A DNA stretch of 39,587 nt from Saprospiraceae bacterium (GCA_019187225.1 JABAQQ010000043.1:1-39587), one strand, 5' to 3'; positions 21,080 to 30,604 are shown, counted from the stretch's first letter. Notes: a model not told the origin generated them from the letters alone. Numbers and translations: made by a program.

Positions 21080-21963
21080 GCGAACCGTTCCGCCACCACC
21101 AACTCTTTCGATCCCGGCGTATAGGTATAAAAACCCTCGCCGCTTTTCGCGCCGAGTTTGCCGGCCGTTACCATGTTCACCAGCAGGGGACAGGGGGCGT
21201 ATTTCGGGTTGCCGAAGCCGTCGTGCAGTACCCGAAGGATGGAAAGGCACACGTCGAGGCCGATAAAATCGGCCAGCTGGAGCGGCCCCATCGGGTGCGC
21301 CATGCCGAGTTTCATCACCGTGTCAATTTCTTCCACGCCGCTCACGCCTTCGTAGAGCGTATAGATCGCCTCGTTGATCATGGGCATCAGGATGCGGTTG
21401 GCGACGAACCCCGGATAATCGTTCACTTCCACCGGCACCTTGTCGAGTTGGCGCGAAAGCGACATCACCTGTTCGCATACGGCGTCCGAGGTGGCATAAC
21501 CGCGGATCACCTCCACCAACTTCATCACCGGCACGGGGTTCATGAAGTGCATGCCGATGACCTGGGCGGATCGCTGCGTAGCCGCCGCGATATGGGTGAT
21601 GCTGATGCTCGACGTATTGGTGGCCAGGATGGCGTGTCCCGGCGCATACCGGTCCATGTCGGCGAATATCTTGAGTTTGAGGCCGATGTTCTCCGTAGCG
21701 GCTTCCACCACCAGGTCGGCATTCGATACGCCGTTTTGCAGGTCGGTCATGGGATGGATACGGCGCAGGGTGGCCGCTTTATCTTCCTCGCTCAGCGTTC
21801 CTTTTTTGATCTGGCGGTCGAGGTTACTGCCGATGGTTGCCAGCGCCTTGTCAAGCGCCGCCGAAGCCACGTCCACGAGGGTGACTTCAAATCCTTTTTG
21901 CGCGAACACGTGCGCGATGCCGTTGCCCATGGTGCCGCCGCCGATGACTGTGATGTTCTTCAT
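21067..21963 (-). CDS. hbd: 3-hydroxyacyl-CoA (3-hydroxybutyryl-CoA) dehydrogenase
   Basis: 298 residues from the ATG at 21963. It oxidises 3-hydroxyacyl-CoA with NAD+ (or reduces acetoacetyl-CoA) in beta-oxidation, phenylacetate or butyrate-type metabolism. The N-terminal Rossmann fold has GGGTMG (8-13). Catalytic residues align with human HAD by spacing: Ser118, His139, Glu151 and Asn189. The family signature DYPGFVANRI lies at 182-191. The frame stays open upstream to 22224, but that extension translates the 24-bp repeat array into FPQIFAEF units and is not protein-like, so the ATG at 21963 is chosen. The single-domain form lacks the hydratase part of FadB. The 3' end overlaps the patatin gene by 13 bp. 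Confidence 0.95.
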   Translation of the reverse strand: MKNITVIGGGTMGNGIAHVFAQKGFEVTLVDVASAALDKALATIGSNLDRQIKKGTLSEEDKAATLRRIHPMTDLQNGVSNADLVVEAATENIGLKLKIFADMDRYAPGHAILATNTSSISITHIAAATQRSAQVIGMHFMNPVPVMKLVEVIRGYATSDAVCEQVMSLSRQLDKVPVEVNDYPGFVANRILMPMINEAIYTLYEGVSGVEEIDTVMKLGMAHPMGPLQLADFIGLDVCLSILRVLHDGFGNPKYAPCPLLVNMVTAGKLGAKSGEGFYTYTPGSKELVVAERFAYFK

Positions 21964-21965
21964 GT

Positions 21966-22325
21966 ATGAGTGTTTGAGTGTTTGAGTATGCAAGTGTTTG
22001 AGTGTTTGTATGTGGAAGTCAAACTCTGCGAAAATCTGCGTATTTTTTTCTGCGAAAATCTGCGGGAAAAACTCTGCGAAAATCTGCGTATTTTTTTCTG
22101 CGAAAATCTGCGGGAAAAACTCTGCGAAAATCTGCGGGAAAAACTCTGCGAAAATCTGCGGGAAAAACTCTGCGAAAATCTGCGGGAAAAACCCTACAAA
22201 AATCTGCGGGAAATGCCTCCTCACGGACTGTGTTTCGATTTGGTCAATGACATTGGCATTTGGGGCGGCAAACCTACGCCAAAACTGATTTTTTCAAAAA
22301 CAATCCTGCGCACTCAAACACTCAT
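21966..22325. repeat. 360-bp segment bounded by perfect 15-bp inverted repeats
   Basis: ATGAGTGTTTGAGTG at 21966-21980 is the exact reverse complement of CACTCAAACACTCAT at 22311-22325. The segment fills the whole gap between the dehydrogenase start codon and the stop codon of the barrel gene, and it contains the 24-bp tandem array. Next to the left arm lie further GAGTGTTT direct repeats (to about 22010). No target duplication is evident. Confidence 0.7.
22024..22215. repeat. 24-bp tandem array (8 units), TCTGCG family
   Basis: Eight contiguous 24-bp units cover exactly 192 bp. Each unit has the form CTCTGCGAAAA + TCTGCGGGAAAAA; units 1 and 3 end in TATTTTT instead, and the last unit is degenerate (CCCTACAAAAA). 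Each unit is itself a near-duplication of an 11-13 bp half-unit centred on TCTGCG. It is related to the array at 39331-39587, which lies in the opposite orientation. There are no unique spacers, so this is not a CRISPR array. Confidence 0.9.
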
Positions 22326-23131
22326 TTTCTCCAGGCCACCATCGCTGCGGGCGTCATCCCCAGGCTGGGATGCCATTCCGAGCCCACATCGAGTGCGAGG
22401 CCGTTTTTCAGGCGCACTCCCGCGCCGAAGCCCACCTGGGCTGCGCTGCCGGCGCGGACGCCGGCGCGTATCACCAGCACTTCTGCGGGCCGGTATTCGA
22501 TGCCCGTTTTGATCCGGGCGTCGCGGTCCAGCGATTTTTCCACTTCGGCCAGCAGCGTGAAAATACCGGAAGCCTGCCACGCCGCGCCGATGCGCATCGA
22601 ACTGGCGGTAGTCTCGCCGGCGACTTCCTGCTGGAACGGATTATACAGCCGCGCGCCCAGCCAGAACCGGGGCAATACCTGGGCCAGCAACCCGATGCCG
22701 AACGTGACGCCGTTGGCCGATCCGTACTCCTGCGCCGACACCCGCAGAAAAGCCGCGCTGCCGCCGATAAAAAAACGCTCCCCGAGGCGCCGTCCGTACA
22801 ACAGGCGGAATTGCTGCTCCCGGTACGCTTCGACGCCCGAATGCGCGATGTCGAGGCCGATGCCGTCGTATTTACCTAACTTCACAAATCCCTGAAATTG
22901 TGCAGTTTGCCAACCCGTAATGCCGTACGGAAGCGCGGAACCGAGGTAGGCGCCCGCACGGTCGCCGAAGCCGGTCAGGGCTTCGTTCGACAAACCTGCG
23001 TCAGCCCCCGCATAGGCGACCGTTGCGCCGCCCAGCGCCAGCGAAGCGGCATTGTCGAAAGGCCGCATAAAAACCTGCGCGGACGCGGGGAAAAAGAAAA
23101 AGATCAATAAACCAAAAGTAAAACAGCGCAT
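22322..23131 (-). CDS. Outer-membrane beta-barrel protein, PorV/PorQ-like
   Basis: 269 residues with a signal peptide (1-18, cleavage after ASA). The start of the mature protein has the LALGGATVAYAGADAG pattern (about 32-47), which resembles the SMGGA(Y/T)VA...D motif of the PorV/PorQ/UPF0164 barrel group. The remainder alternates hydrophobic and polar residues with many Gly and aromatic residues, as expected of beta-strands. The specific role is unknown; PorV and PorQ themselves serve T9SS cargo handling, but this protein is shorter than PorV. The GH1 gene lies 36 bp upstream on the same strand, suggesting co-transcription. The stop codon lies inside the right arm of the 15-bp inverted repeat. 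Confidence 0.7.
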   Translation of the reverse strand: MRCFTFGLLIFFFFPASAQVFMRPFDNAASLALGGATVAYAGADAGLSNEALTGFGDRAGAYLGSALPYGITGWQTAQFQGFVKLGKYDGIGLDIAHSGVEAYREQQFRLLYGRRLGERFFIGGSAAFLRVSAQEYGSANGVTFGIGLLAQVLPRFWLGARLYNPFQQEVAGETTASSMRIGAAWQASGIFTLLAEVEKSLDRDARIKTGIEYRPAEVLVIRAGVRAGSAAQVGFGAGVRLKNGLALDVGSEWHPSLGMTPAAMVAWRK

Positions 23132-23167
23132 TTTTCAACATTAAAAATCAACAAACATGAAAGCCGT

Positions 23168-24346
23168 TCAAACAACCAATCCATTCTCTTTCACTATATT
23201 TTCATAAAAAACGCCCGCTTCAGTCATCGTCCGTTCCATGGTATCGAAACGGACCCGCACCAGGCCGAAGCGATAAGTGGGGCCGAGGTGCCATTCGAAG
23301 TTGTCCCAGGTGCTCCAGTGGATATAACCCCGCAGGTCCACCCCGTCGTGAAGGGCATCGTGGCATACTTTCAGATAATCTTTCAGGGCCTGTATCCGCT
23401 GTTGGTCGTTGTCGGTGCAGATGCCGTTTTCGGTGATGAGGATGGGTTTCCGGTATTTTTGGAAAAACCGGCGCAGCACCCGGCCCAGTCCTTCGGGGCG
23501 GTAGCCCCACATCTTATCGTGCGGGATGCCGCGTTTATCGAGGGCCCCGACGCGGCTGATGGCGTCTATCGGAAAGGGATCGAACAGCACGTAAGCGTAA
23601 TAACTGAGTCCCCAGAAGTCGCATTTGCGGAAAGGTCGCGCGGCGCGTGTCATGAACCACCAGCGTACGAAAGCCGCTACGAGGCTGCCCAAAGTGTTCG
23701 TGCCCTCAAACCACGCCGTATTGAGCGAAATACCGACGGGTGCGTCCGATTTTTCGCGGATCATCGTCCGGGCGATCTCGTGTGCCCGGCCCATGTTGTC
23801 GAGCACGCGGTTGGCGGTCAGGTAACGGCCTTTCCGGAAGGGAGGAAAATTGCCGAGCAGGAAGGCGTTCATCGCGTACACGTTCGGTTCGTTGAACGTA
23901 TTCCAGTAGCGCGTATAATCGCCGAAATGCTTGATGCATTGCCGCACGAAATCGAGGTAGAGCGGGATATTCTCTTCTTTCGTCCAGCCGCCGCGTTGCT
24001 CGAACCAGTTGGGGTGCGCGAAGTGATGCAGGACGAACATCAGCGTTACTCCGCCCTGCTGTAGCTGTTCGAAGAAGTTGCAGTATTCGTCCACTGCATC
24101 TTTGTCGAATTTGGCGAAAGGCTCCGGCTGCAGGCGGCTCCAGTCCACACTGCATCGGTAGATCTTGCCCAGCCGCTTGATGTACTCCGCATCTTCTTTG
24201 CGCCGCAGTTCGTGGTCGGTCGTGCGTTCGAACACGTAGCCGTCCTTCGCCCGCAGCCCCCGCCACGGGTGGTCGCCGGCCGTTTCGACCTGCGCGGCGG
24301 CGGTGGAAGTGCCCCAGATGAAAGCGTCGGGGAATTGGATGCGCAT
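23168..24346 (-). CDS. Glycoside hydrolase family 1 (beta-glucosidase-like)
   Basis: 392 residues, somewhat shorter than the usual 440-480 of GH1. It is a retaining (alpha/beta)8-barrel glycosidase: acid/base Glu153 in TFNEPN (150-155) and nucleophile Glu306 in ITENG (304-308). FIWGTSTAAAQVE (9-21) corresponds to the N-terminal substrate-binding motif, where the usual Tyr before Gln is Ala. HHFAHPNW (107-114) is the HW-type sugar-binding loop. No signal peptide is seen, so it is probably cytoplasmic. Substrate cannot be assigned: beta-glucoside, beta-galactoside and others are possible. It probably forms an operon with the barrel gene 36 bp downstream and is divergent from the lipoprotein gene. 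Confidence 0.93.
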   Translation of the reverse strand: MRIQFPDAFIWGTSTAAAQVETAGDHPWRGLRAKDGYVFERTTDHELRRKEDAEYIKRLGKIYRCSVDWSRLQPEPFAKFDKDAVDEYCNFFEQLQQGGVTLMFVLHHFAHPNWFEQRGGWTKEENIPLYLDFVRQCIKHFGDYTRYWNTFNEPNVYAMNAFLLGNFPPFRKGRYLTANRVLDNMGRAHEIARTMIREKSDAPVGISLNTAWFEGTNTLGSLVAAFVRWWFMTRAARPFRKCDFWGLSYYAYVLFDPFPIDAISRVGALDKRGIPHDKMWGYRPEGLGRVLRRFFQKYRKPILITENGICTDNDQQRIQALKDYLKVCHDALHDGVDLRGYIHWSTWDNFEWHLGPTYRFGLVRVRFDTMERTMTEAGVFYENIVKENGLVV

Positions 24347-24383
24347 GGGTGTTTTTTTTAGTGGTAAATATATTGGGAGCGCC

Positions 24384-24435
24384 GATGGATTATTTAGCAG
24401 ATTTTAATTATAAATTTATCAACACATAATCCATC
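24384..24435. promoter_or_regulatory. Inverted repeat in divergent GH1/lipoprotein intergenic region
   Basis: GATGGATTAT at 24384-24393 and ATAATCCATC at 24426-24435 form a perfect 10-bp inverted repeat around an AT-rich 32-bp centre. It lies 38 bp before the GH1 start and 80 bp before the lipoprotein start. It could be an operator shared by both genes; this is inferred from position only. Confidence 0.35.
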
Positions 24436-24515
24436 TGTCTCACTTTTGCACCTGCCAACATGTGTAATTGCCCCCCGTTCGTCATCTTTACCTGAAAAAA
24501 TCAATTACCTGAATT

Positions 24516-25502
24516 ATGAAGATTCCATTGTTACATTCGACGGCACGCACCCTTTTTATCCTGACCGTATTCACGATGGCCTGTAAAAATCACGCCGGTG
24601 CCCAACCTCCATCCACGACCGGCATTGTGCTGCGCGAAGGAGTTGTGATAGACCCGAACCGTAAAGAGATGTATTGCACCACTCCGGACAACTGGGTGGA
24701 GGCAGTTTCCTTAAAAACAGGCGAATCGCTTTGGCGCTCCAGCGCAAATTTTAAGCCGATGGCTATCTCCGACGGAACATTGATTTGCCTGGGAAGCACT
24801 GCTGGAAGTCAGAACGATCTTATTATCGCCGGGCTCGATCTCGCTCAAAAAGGAAATATAAAGACCCGTTATACCAGCCGCCTGCCCGAACAGGTAAAAA
24901 TAGATTTCCGGCAAACAGCCAACAGCGCATTCACCATAGAAGCGAGGATATTTGAAGGAGAGCCCTATATTGCCTGGAAATATTTCTATAAGCCTGAACG
25001 AGGCATACTGGAGGAAGATACCAGTGCAGCAGGCGGCGTAACGGAGCAATCCGGCGCTTTTAAAGTAGACAGGGTTTCCGGCAGGTTGTCGGGCATTGAC
25101 AAGGCGCAGCAGGCAAGGATATTTATAAGCAAAGCGATCGTGGCAGCGCCGGGAACCGGCATTCCGGAAGTTAAAGCGCAACAATTTTTGTCGAAAGACG
25201 AAAAACACATACTGGCCGCAAGCAAAACGGCGGACAATGCCGAATTCAATAATTACCGCTGGGATATTTATGACAAAGCCAGCGGCAATAAAACAGGCCA
25301 AATCCAGGATTACCGCTCCTACGCTCCCTTTTTTGTGGATGACAATATCATATTTTATGAAGTGGGGCCCTACATCCGGGTAGAGAGCGGAGAAGAGCGC
25401 GAAGTGCCATTGCAAATACGCGCGGTTGATCTGAGAACGGGCAAAGAATTGTGGAGCAAAAGGATCCTGGATACGATTTACAGGGGCCCCTCTCCTCCAT
25501 GA
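24516..25502 (+). CDS. Lipoprotein with PQQ-propeller-like features
   Basis: 328 residues. The N-terminus (KIPLLHSTARTLFILTVFTMAC) is a lipoprotein signal with candidate lipid-bearing Cys23, although Thr at -3 is not the favoured residue. The sequence holds blades typical of PQQ/quinoprotein-like propellers: VSLKTGESLW near residue 65 and VDLRTGKELW near the C-terminus. Too few blades are clear for a full propeller, and a ligand is not evident. It is probably periplasmic or attached to the outer membrane. The next gene lies 134 bp downstream on the same strand. No specific function is assigned. Confidence 0.65.
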   Translation: MKIPLLHSTARTLFILTVFTMACKNHAGAQPPSTTGIVLREGVVIDPNRKEMYCTTPDNWVEAVSLKTGESLWRSSANFKPMAISDGTLICLGSTAGSQNDLIIAGLDLAQKGNIKTRYTSRLPEQVKIDFRQTANSAFTIEARIFEGEPYIAWKYFYKPERGILEEDTSAAGGVTEQSGAFKVDRVSGRLSGIDKAQQARIFISKAIVAAPGTGIPEVKAQQFLSKDEKHILAASKTADNAEFNNYRWDIYDKASGNKTGQIQDYRSYAPFFVDDNIIFYEVGPYIRVESGEEREVPLQIRAVDLRTGKELWSKRILDTIYRGPSPP

Positions 25503-25636
25503 GGGCTTGGCCCAACGCGGAAATACATGTAAAATATTGTGTTTTATCCCGAAATCTCATTCTGTCATGGTAGCACGGTCTCTGTCATGAAGCATTTATT
25601 TTATTGTCATTTTCTTTTTCACCAACCCTGCTTGAC

Positions 25637-28600
25637 ATGAATTCCCACAAACATACCCCCGCCGGTATCAAACACCATACGCAGATCTGTCTGCGTTTTC
25701 TCAGCCCGATAGGTTCGCTTTTCTTCATTTCCTTCCTGCTGATAAACCATACAATGCTCCGGGCGCAGTGGATCCAGCAAGGCCCCGGCCCCAGTAAGAA
25801 CGGTCAGGTCGAAAACCTTACGGATCGCGAAGTGGTAGGCGCCATTCAATGTGTCGCGCCCCATCCTTCGGACGCCAATATCTTGTACATCGGCGCCGTC
25901 AATGGCGGCGTATGGAGAACTTCCAACGCGACTGCAGCCAGCCCTGCCTGGGAATGGATCTCCGGCGATCTGCCCAGTCAGTCCATCGGCGGCCTCGAGT
26001 TCGACCCGACCGATGCCACCAATCAGACCTTGGTAGTGGGCCTGGGCAGGTTCAGTGCCTTCGCTCGTGTGGGTAGCGGGAATCGCGGTATTTTCCGAAC
26101 AACCACCGGCGCCGCTCCGTGGACGAACATTGACGCTACCGGAATTTTTGTCAATGCCGATGTTACGGGAATTGCAGCGCGGGGGGCTACCATTGTCGTC
26201 GCGACCAACAACCTGGGAGTTTGGCGCACCACCAACGCGGGCGGGATGTGGACGCAAATTTCCGGAGCGGCAGGCACCGGATTGCCTGCAGGCAACGCTT
26301 TCGACCTCGTTGGCGACCCCTCCAATGACAACACGCTGTACACCAACGCAGGGACCAGCGGGATATATAAAAGCACGAACACAGGTCAAAGCTGGACGAA
26401 AGTCAGCGACGCGGCCATTGATGCAGACCTGGCGGGCGCGGGCAACATAGAAATGGCGGTCGGCAACGCCGACAACGTCTATCTGGCCATTGTCCGGGCC
26501 GGTCGGCTGGCGGATGTGTACAGATCGGGAAATGGGGGAGGAAGCTGGACCGGACTGGACATACCCATCACCAATGAAGGCGGAAATTTGCAGGGCATCC
26601 ATGTTGGCGGACAGGGTAATACCCATTTGTCCATAGCCGCCGATCCCTCCGATAATGATGTAGTGTATGTTGGCGGCGACCGCCAACCCTGGGCAACGGA
26701 ACCCTCCCTGCCCGTCAGTTTCCCCAATTCGCTCGGCGCCAATGATTATTCCGGAAGGTTGTTCCGGATTGACGCTTCGCTCGCGGCCGGAAGCCAGGTG
26801 ACGTCCATCACCCACAGCGGCACCGCCGGCAACAGCGCCCCGCATGCCGATTCGCGGGATATGGATTTCGATGCCAACGGCGATCTGATTGAATCGGACG
26901 ACGGCGGGGTATACAAACAAACATCGCCGGCCAATGCGACGGGAGACTGGTTTTCCCTGAACGGCAACCTGAACGTACCGGAGATACACAGCATTGACTG
27001 GGACGCCAATTCCAATATTATCATTTCAGGCTTGCAGGACAATGGCGTACCGGAACAGGAATTGCCCACGAACAGCAGGTGGTCTACCGTGCGCCGGGGC
27101 GACGGCGGAGATGTGGCGGTGGACGACATCAGTTCGGCTACCTCTTCCGCGAGATACCAAAGCACACAATTTTTGGGGAGATTCCAAAGAAGGGTTTATT
27201 CTACCGGCAATGTTTTCCAAAGCCAAACTTACCCAAGCCTGATTGATATCGCCACAGGTAGTGCGATTACCGGATTTTCATTCGTCAATCCCGTCAAACT
27301 CAACAGCCAGAACGGCTCCCGCATGATCATTGCCACTACCGGAGGATTGTTCGAATCGGCGGATCAGGGGAGCACAGTGAGCAATATCGGCGCAGTCGTT
27401 GCCAACAGCTTAGGCAGGGATGTGATCGCATACGGCGCCGCTGACAACGCCGATATTTTATATGTAGGTTCAGGAACGGACGTATGGGTACGCGATGCGG
27501 CAGCCCCCGATCCGCTGACCAATGCTACGGCTTATCCGGGCGGCAATGTGGAAGGCATTGCCCTCGATCCCGACGACTCGCAATCGGCCTATGTCATTGA
27601 CCCGAACAGCGTATTTGAAACCGAAAACGAAGGTGGCGCCTGGACCGACATTACCGGCAACCTGCTGACGCTCAATCCCGGCAATTTCCGCTCGATCGCC
27701 TATATCCCCAACTCCACCGACGATATTCTTGCCGTCGGGACCGACCTGGGCGTTTTTATCGCCCCCGGCCCCGACTTCGATACCTGGGCGCGGTTGGGCA
27801 CCAATTTTCCGCAAGTGGCTGTTTTTGACCTCGAATACGACAGCGCCGACGATATTCTGCTCGCCGGCACGATGGGGCGGGGCGCCTGGACGTTTAATTT
27901 CTCCGAGCGCGACCCGGTGGATGTCGCGCTGGTGCTGGATATATCGGGCAGTATGCTCAGCAATGCCTGCCCCACCTGCAGCCCCAAACTGGAAGTGCTG
28001 AAAGACGCAGTGGAAATATTCATGCAACTATGGAAGGGGCTGGCGGTAGAAGACGACCGCATCGGCGTCGTTTATTTCCGCACCAACGTGAATGCCGTGG
28101 AGGATGGCGGCGATGTACTGTTGCCCGTCATTGATAAAACGGACGATCTGATCGCCAGCGTCCAGTCGCAAACCACGACACCCAATCAATTGACAGCCAT
28201 GGGAGGCGGCCTGCAATCGGCCATCAACGAACTGACCGATGCCAGCCGGCCCCGGAATATCATTCTTTTTACCGACGGCATGCAAAACGTCAACCCGGGC
28301 GTCGTTTATCCTTCGCTGAACATCGAGAACGGAGTATACGGCACCAATTCAAACGTCAGCGCAACGACTCCGCCCACGACCATGAACGCCGTCCTCGATA
28401 TCAAGGTCAACACCATCGGCGTCGGAGCGACCAGCGCTTTCGAATCCCAACTGGCCGATATCGCAACCGCTACCGACGGCGTCACCAAAATCACGACCGC
28501 GCCCGACGAAGACCTCCGGCAATTCTACGTGGAAGAATTGGTGGATGTGTTGCGCGATTTCAGTCCGCAATTGGTGGCCTACCGGAAAGGGAGTATTACA

Positions 28601-30055
28601 AATTCGCAATCGGAATCTTTTTCCATCAATCAAACCGCCCTTCAGGTCGTATTCAAGGTCAGTTACCACCGGGATGAAAGGCTGATCATCAATATTTATA
28701 AAGGAAAAAACAATGTCACAAAATGGGCGAGAATTACACCGGGCCCGTTTTACCAGATATTTTCCTTCCCCTACGAGCGGTTGGCCTTGATGCAGGGTGC
28801 GGAATACGAAGGCCCCTGGATCGTACAGATGACAAACAGGAGCAACAAACCTGTTTCCTGGGAAATAGCCGCCATTGCCGATGAAGCGACCCTCGAATAC
28901 ACGCTGTCTGCCGGCGCCGGGCCGCACAACGCCGGCAAGCCCCTGCAATTGAGCACCGAAGTGAGGGTCAACGATGATTTGATCGCGGAAAACGTCACCG
29001 TCACAGCCACCATCCGCCGGCCACAACAGGGACTGGGGACCCTGCTGAGTACAACCCCCATGCCTTCGGGTAGTGGACCAGCGCTCGAACCCAACCTTCC
29101 CATGGGCGCCCGCAAACTGGCCTTGTTGTCGCAGCAACAGTCTTTTGTGGAAAAATTAAAGCCGGTAGCCTCCACATTGACCCTCACGCCGGATGCAGGC
29201 CGCGTTTTCCGGGCCGATTTCAATACGACCAATATCCCCGGGACCTATACCATTCTTTTCACCATCAAGGGAAATCACCCTTTCACAGGCCCCTTTGAAC
29301 GCATCGAACAGCGCACGGTGGTAGTCCGGTTCGCCCAATTTGACCTGGAAGCGTCGAACGTCCGCACCAGCAAGGCCGTTTCACCGGACGGGAAAGTCGT
29401 ATGGACCTGGGTATTTACGCCCAAGGACCGGTATGGCAATTATTTGGGCCCGGACTATGGCGATGTGCTCGGCATTCAGTCGGCAAACGGCGACATCCGC
29501 AACGTCAAAGACCGGGGCGACGGCACCTATTCCTTTGAAATCCATCCTGCTGCAGATGTCAGGCCCAACGTGCGGCTGGGATTGTACGATCAGATATGGT
29601 TTGACGGACTTATTCCTGCTCCCCGGCAAATCCAATGGTTTGCCAGTATCCACGCGGGCGCGTCTATTCCCGTGGACAAATTCGACAACAGTTATGATCC
29701 TGGTATTTACGGCAAAATTGACCTCGAACTCCGGCTGAACAGGTATTTCGGGCTTCAATTGGTGGGAGGCGCCTGGCATTTCCAACAAAACCTCGATGTC
29801 GTTTTCGGTGTCTTCCAGGCAAAAGGTTATTTGCCGCTCACGTCGAAGTTAAGCTTATTCGCCGAAGCAGGTCCCGGCTTGTTCTCTTTCGGCCGGTCGA
29901 GAAGTTACACCGGTATAGACCTGGGCGCCGGGCTGGATTTTCAGTTATCATCCGGCGACCGGATTTCCTTCGGCGGCAATTTCGTGAACCTGTTCGATCA
30001 CCCGGATGACTACCGGTGGCTGGGCGTGGGCGTGGGGTATCACCGCAGGTTTTGA
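25637..30055 (+). CDS. BNR/sortilin-like propeller - vWA - outer-membrane barrel fusion
   Basis: 1472 residues from the ATG at 25637; a TTG at 25604 is possible but unnecessary. Signal peptide of about 37-40 residues (LFFISFLLI core, then LRA). Residues 40-750 hold Asp-box/BNR repeats of sortilin-like propellers: GVWRTTNAGGMW, GIYKSTNTGQSW and DVYRSGNGGGSW. Residues 759-980 form a von Willebrand A domain with the MIDAS motif DISGS (768-772) and a FTDG strand. A beta-sandwich region follows. Residues 1333-1472 look like a small outer-membrane barrel ending in the terminal Phe expected by the BAM machinery. There is no T9SS sorting domain. The likely layout is that the barrel anchors the propeller and the metal-dependent vWA domain at the outer membrane. 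The side (surface or periplasm) is not decidable by eye. A role in ligand or protein binding is inferred. Confidence 0.8.
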   Translation: MNSHKHTPAGIKHHTQICLRFLSPIGSLFFISFLLINHTMLRAQWIQQGPGPSKNGQVENLTDREVVGAIQCVAPHPSDANILYIGAVNGGVWRTSNATAASPAWEWISGDLPSQSIGGLEFDPTDATNQTLVVGLGRFSAFARVGSGNRGIFRTTTGAAPWTNIDATGIFVNADVTGIAARGATIVVATNNLGVWRTTNAGGMWTQISGAAGTGLPAGNAFDLVGDPSNDNTLYTNAGTSGIYKSTNTGQSWTKVSDAAIDADLAGAGNIEMAVGNADNVYLAIVRAGRLADVYRSGNGGGSWTGLDIPITNEGGNLQGIHVGGQGNTHLSIAADPSDNDVVYVGGDRQPWATEPSLPVSFPNSLGANDYSGRLFRIDASLAAGSQVTSITHSGTAGNSAPHADSRDMDFDANGDLIESDDGGVYKQTSPANATGDWFSLNGNLNVPEIHSIDWDANSNIIISGLQDNGVPEQELPTNSRWSTVRRGDGGDVAVDDISSATSSARYQSTQFLGRFQRRVYSTGNVFQSQTYPSLIDIATGSAITGFSFVNPVKLNSQNGSRMIIATTGGLFESADQGSTVSNIGAVVANSLGRDVIAYGAADNADILYVGSGTDVWVRDAAAPDPLTNATAYPGGNVEGIALDPDDSQSAYVIDPNSVFETENEGGAWTDITGNLLTLNPGNFRSIAYIPNSTDDILAVGTDLGVFIAPGPDFDTWARLGTNFPQVAVFDLEYDSADDILLAGTMGRGAWTFNFSERDPVDVALVLDISGSMLSNACPTCSPKLEVLKDAVEIFMQLWKGLAVEDDRIGVVYFRTNVNAVEDGGDVLLPVIDKTDDLIASVQSQTTTPNQLTAMGGGLQSAINELTDASRPRNIILFTDGMQNVNPGVVYPSLNIENGVYGTNSNVSATTPPTTMNAVLDIKVNTIGVGATSAFESQLADIATATDGVTKITTAPDEDLRQFYVEELVDVLRDFSPQLVAYRKGSITNSQSESFSINQTALQVVFKVSYHRDERLIINIYKGKNNVTKWARITPGPFYQIFSFPYERLALMQGAEYEGPWIVQMTNRSNKPVSWEIAAIADEATLEYTLSAGAGPHNAGKPLQLSTEVRVNDDLIAENVTVTATIRRPQQGLGTLLSTTPMPSGSGPALEPNLPMGARKLALLSQQQSFVEKLKPVASTLTLTPDAGRVFRADFNTTNIPGTYTILFTIKGNHPFTGPFERIEQRTVVVRFAQFDLEASNVRTSKAVSPDGKVVWTWVFTPKDRYGNYLGPDYGDVLGIQSANGDIRNVKDRGDGTYSFEIHPAADVRPNVRLGLYDQIWFDGLIPAPRQIQWFASIHAGASIPVDKFDNSYDPGIYGKIDLELRLNRYFGLQLVGGAWHFQQNLDVVFGVFQAKGYLPLTSKLSLFAEAGPGLFSFGRSRSYTGIDLGAGLDFQLSSGDRISFGGNFVNLFDHPDDYRWLGVGVGYHRRF

Positions 30056-30075
30056 AAAAGTATGTGGATAAAATA

Positions 30076-30160
30076 AATTGACATTAGACGTTGGACTTTT
30101 TGACTCTGGAAACCAATTATTTAGTCTGATATCCAATGTCAAAAATCCAATGTCCATTTA
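30076..30160. repeat. CCAATGTC-type imperfect inverted repeat
   Basis: TTGACATTAGACGTTGGACTTTTTGAC near 30078-30105 is imperfectly complementary to the segment with ATCCAATGTC repeated at 30131-30153. It lies just downstream of the propeller-vWA gene and may act as a 3' hairpin. It lacks a T-tract. Confidence 0.35.
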
Positions 30161-30221
30161 CTTCAAATATATCATCTGCCGGACTACATGAAAAAACGCC
30201 GGGAGATCATGTCAACGGCCG

Positions 30222-30379
30222 GAGGCTGTCTCATAAGTCAGATTTTGAAAAACGTGACAGAATTTAATTTCAACATATAGACATATAGGACATATAATAA
30301 AATCTATGTGCGCTATGTGCCTATGTGTTTCATAAAAATTCGGTGTTCTAAATTTCAAATTTACTTATGAGACACCCTC
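30222..30379 (-). mobile_element. 158-bp MITE-like element, copy 2 (inverted)
   Basis: This is the reverse complement of 4569-4726, with one mismatch in 158 (CTATATGTT against CTATGTGTT). It has the same 17-bp terminal inverted repeats. It is AT-rich against GC-rich neighbours and non-coding. The two copies enclose about 25.5 kb in opposite orientation. The rest of 30056-30604 holds no gene that I can support. Confidence 0.8.
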
Positions 30380-30604
30380 TCATTGTTGATATGCGGGGAG
30401 CCCGGGAAACGCTGCATATATTGTCCGCTATCCATCCAGCGGAAAATGGAGCCGCAGAGGCATGCGCGCCCCGTTTATATCCTATAGTTTTTGCGCTCTA
30501 CCCTGAAGTAATCGGCCTAATCGTCTATAGTGGCGGGAGGAAAAAAATGAGATGATTTTTGTGTTGTCAATCACAAAGTTTTTCACGCAAAAAAATATCG
30601 AACT

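Noticed and set aside
22024-22215. CRISPR array
   Set aside because: Units are contiguous 24-bp repeats with no unique spacers, and no cas genes are present. The same applies to 39331-39587.
21964-22224. N-terminal extension of the dehydrogenase
   Set aside because: It is only the 24-bp repeat array read through (FPQIFAEF units); the Rossmann fold begins right at the ATG at 21963.
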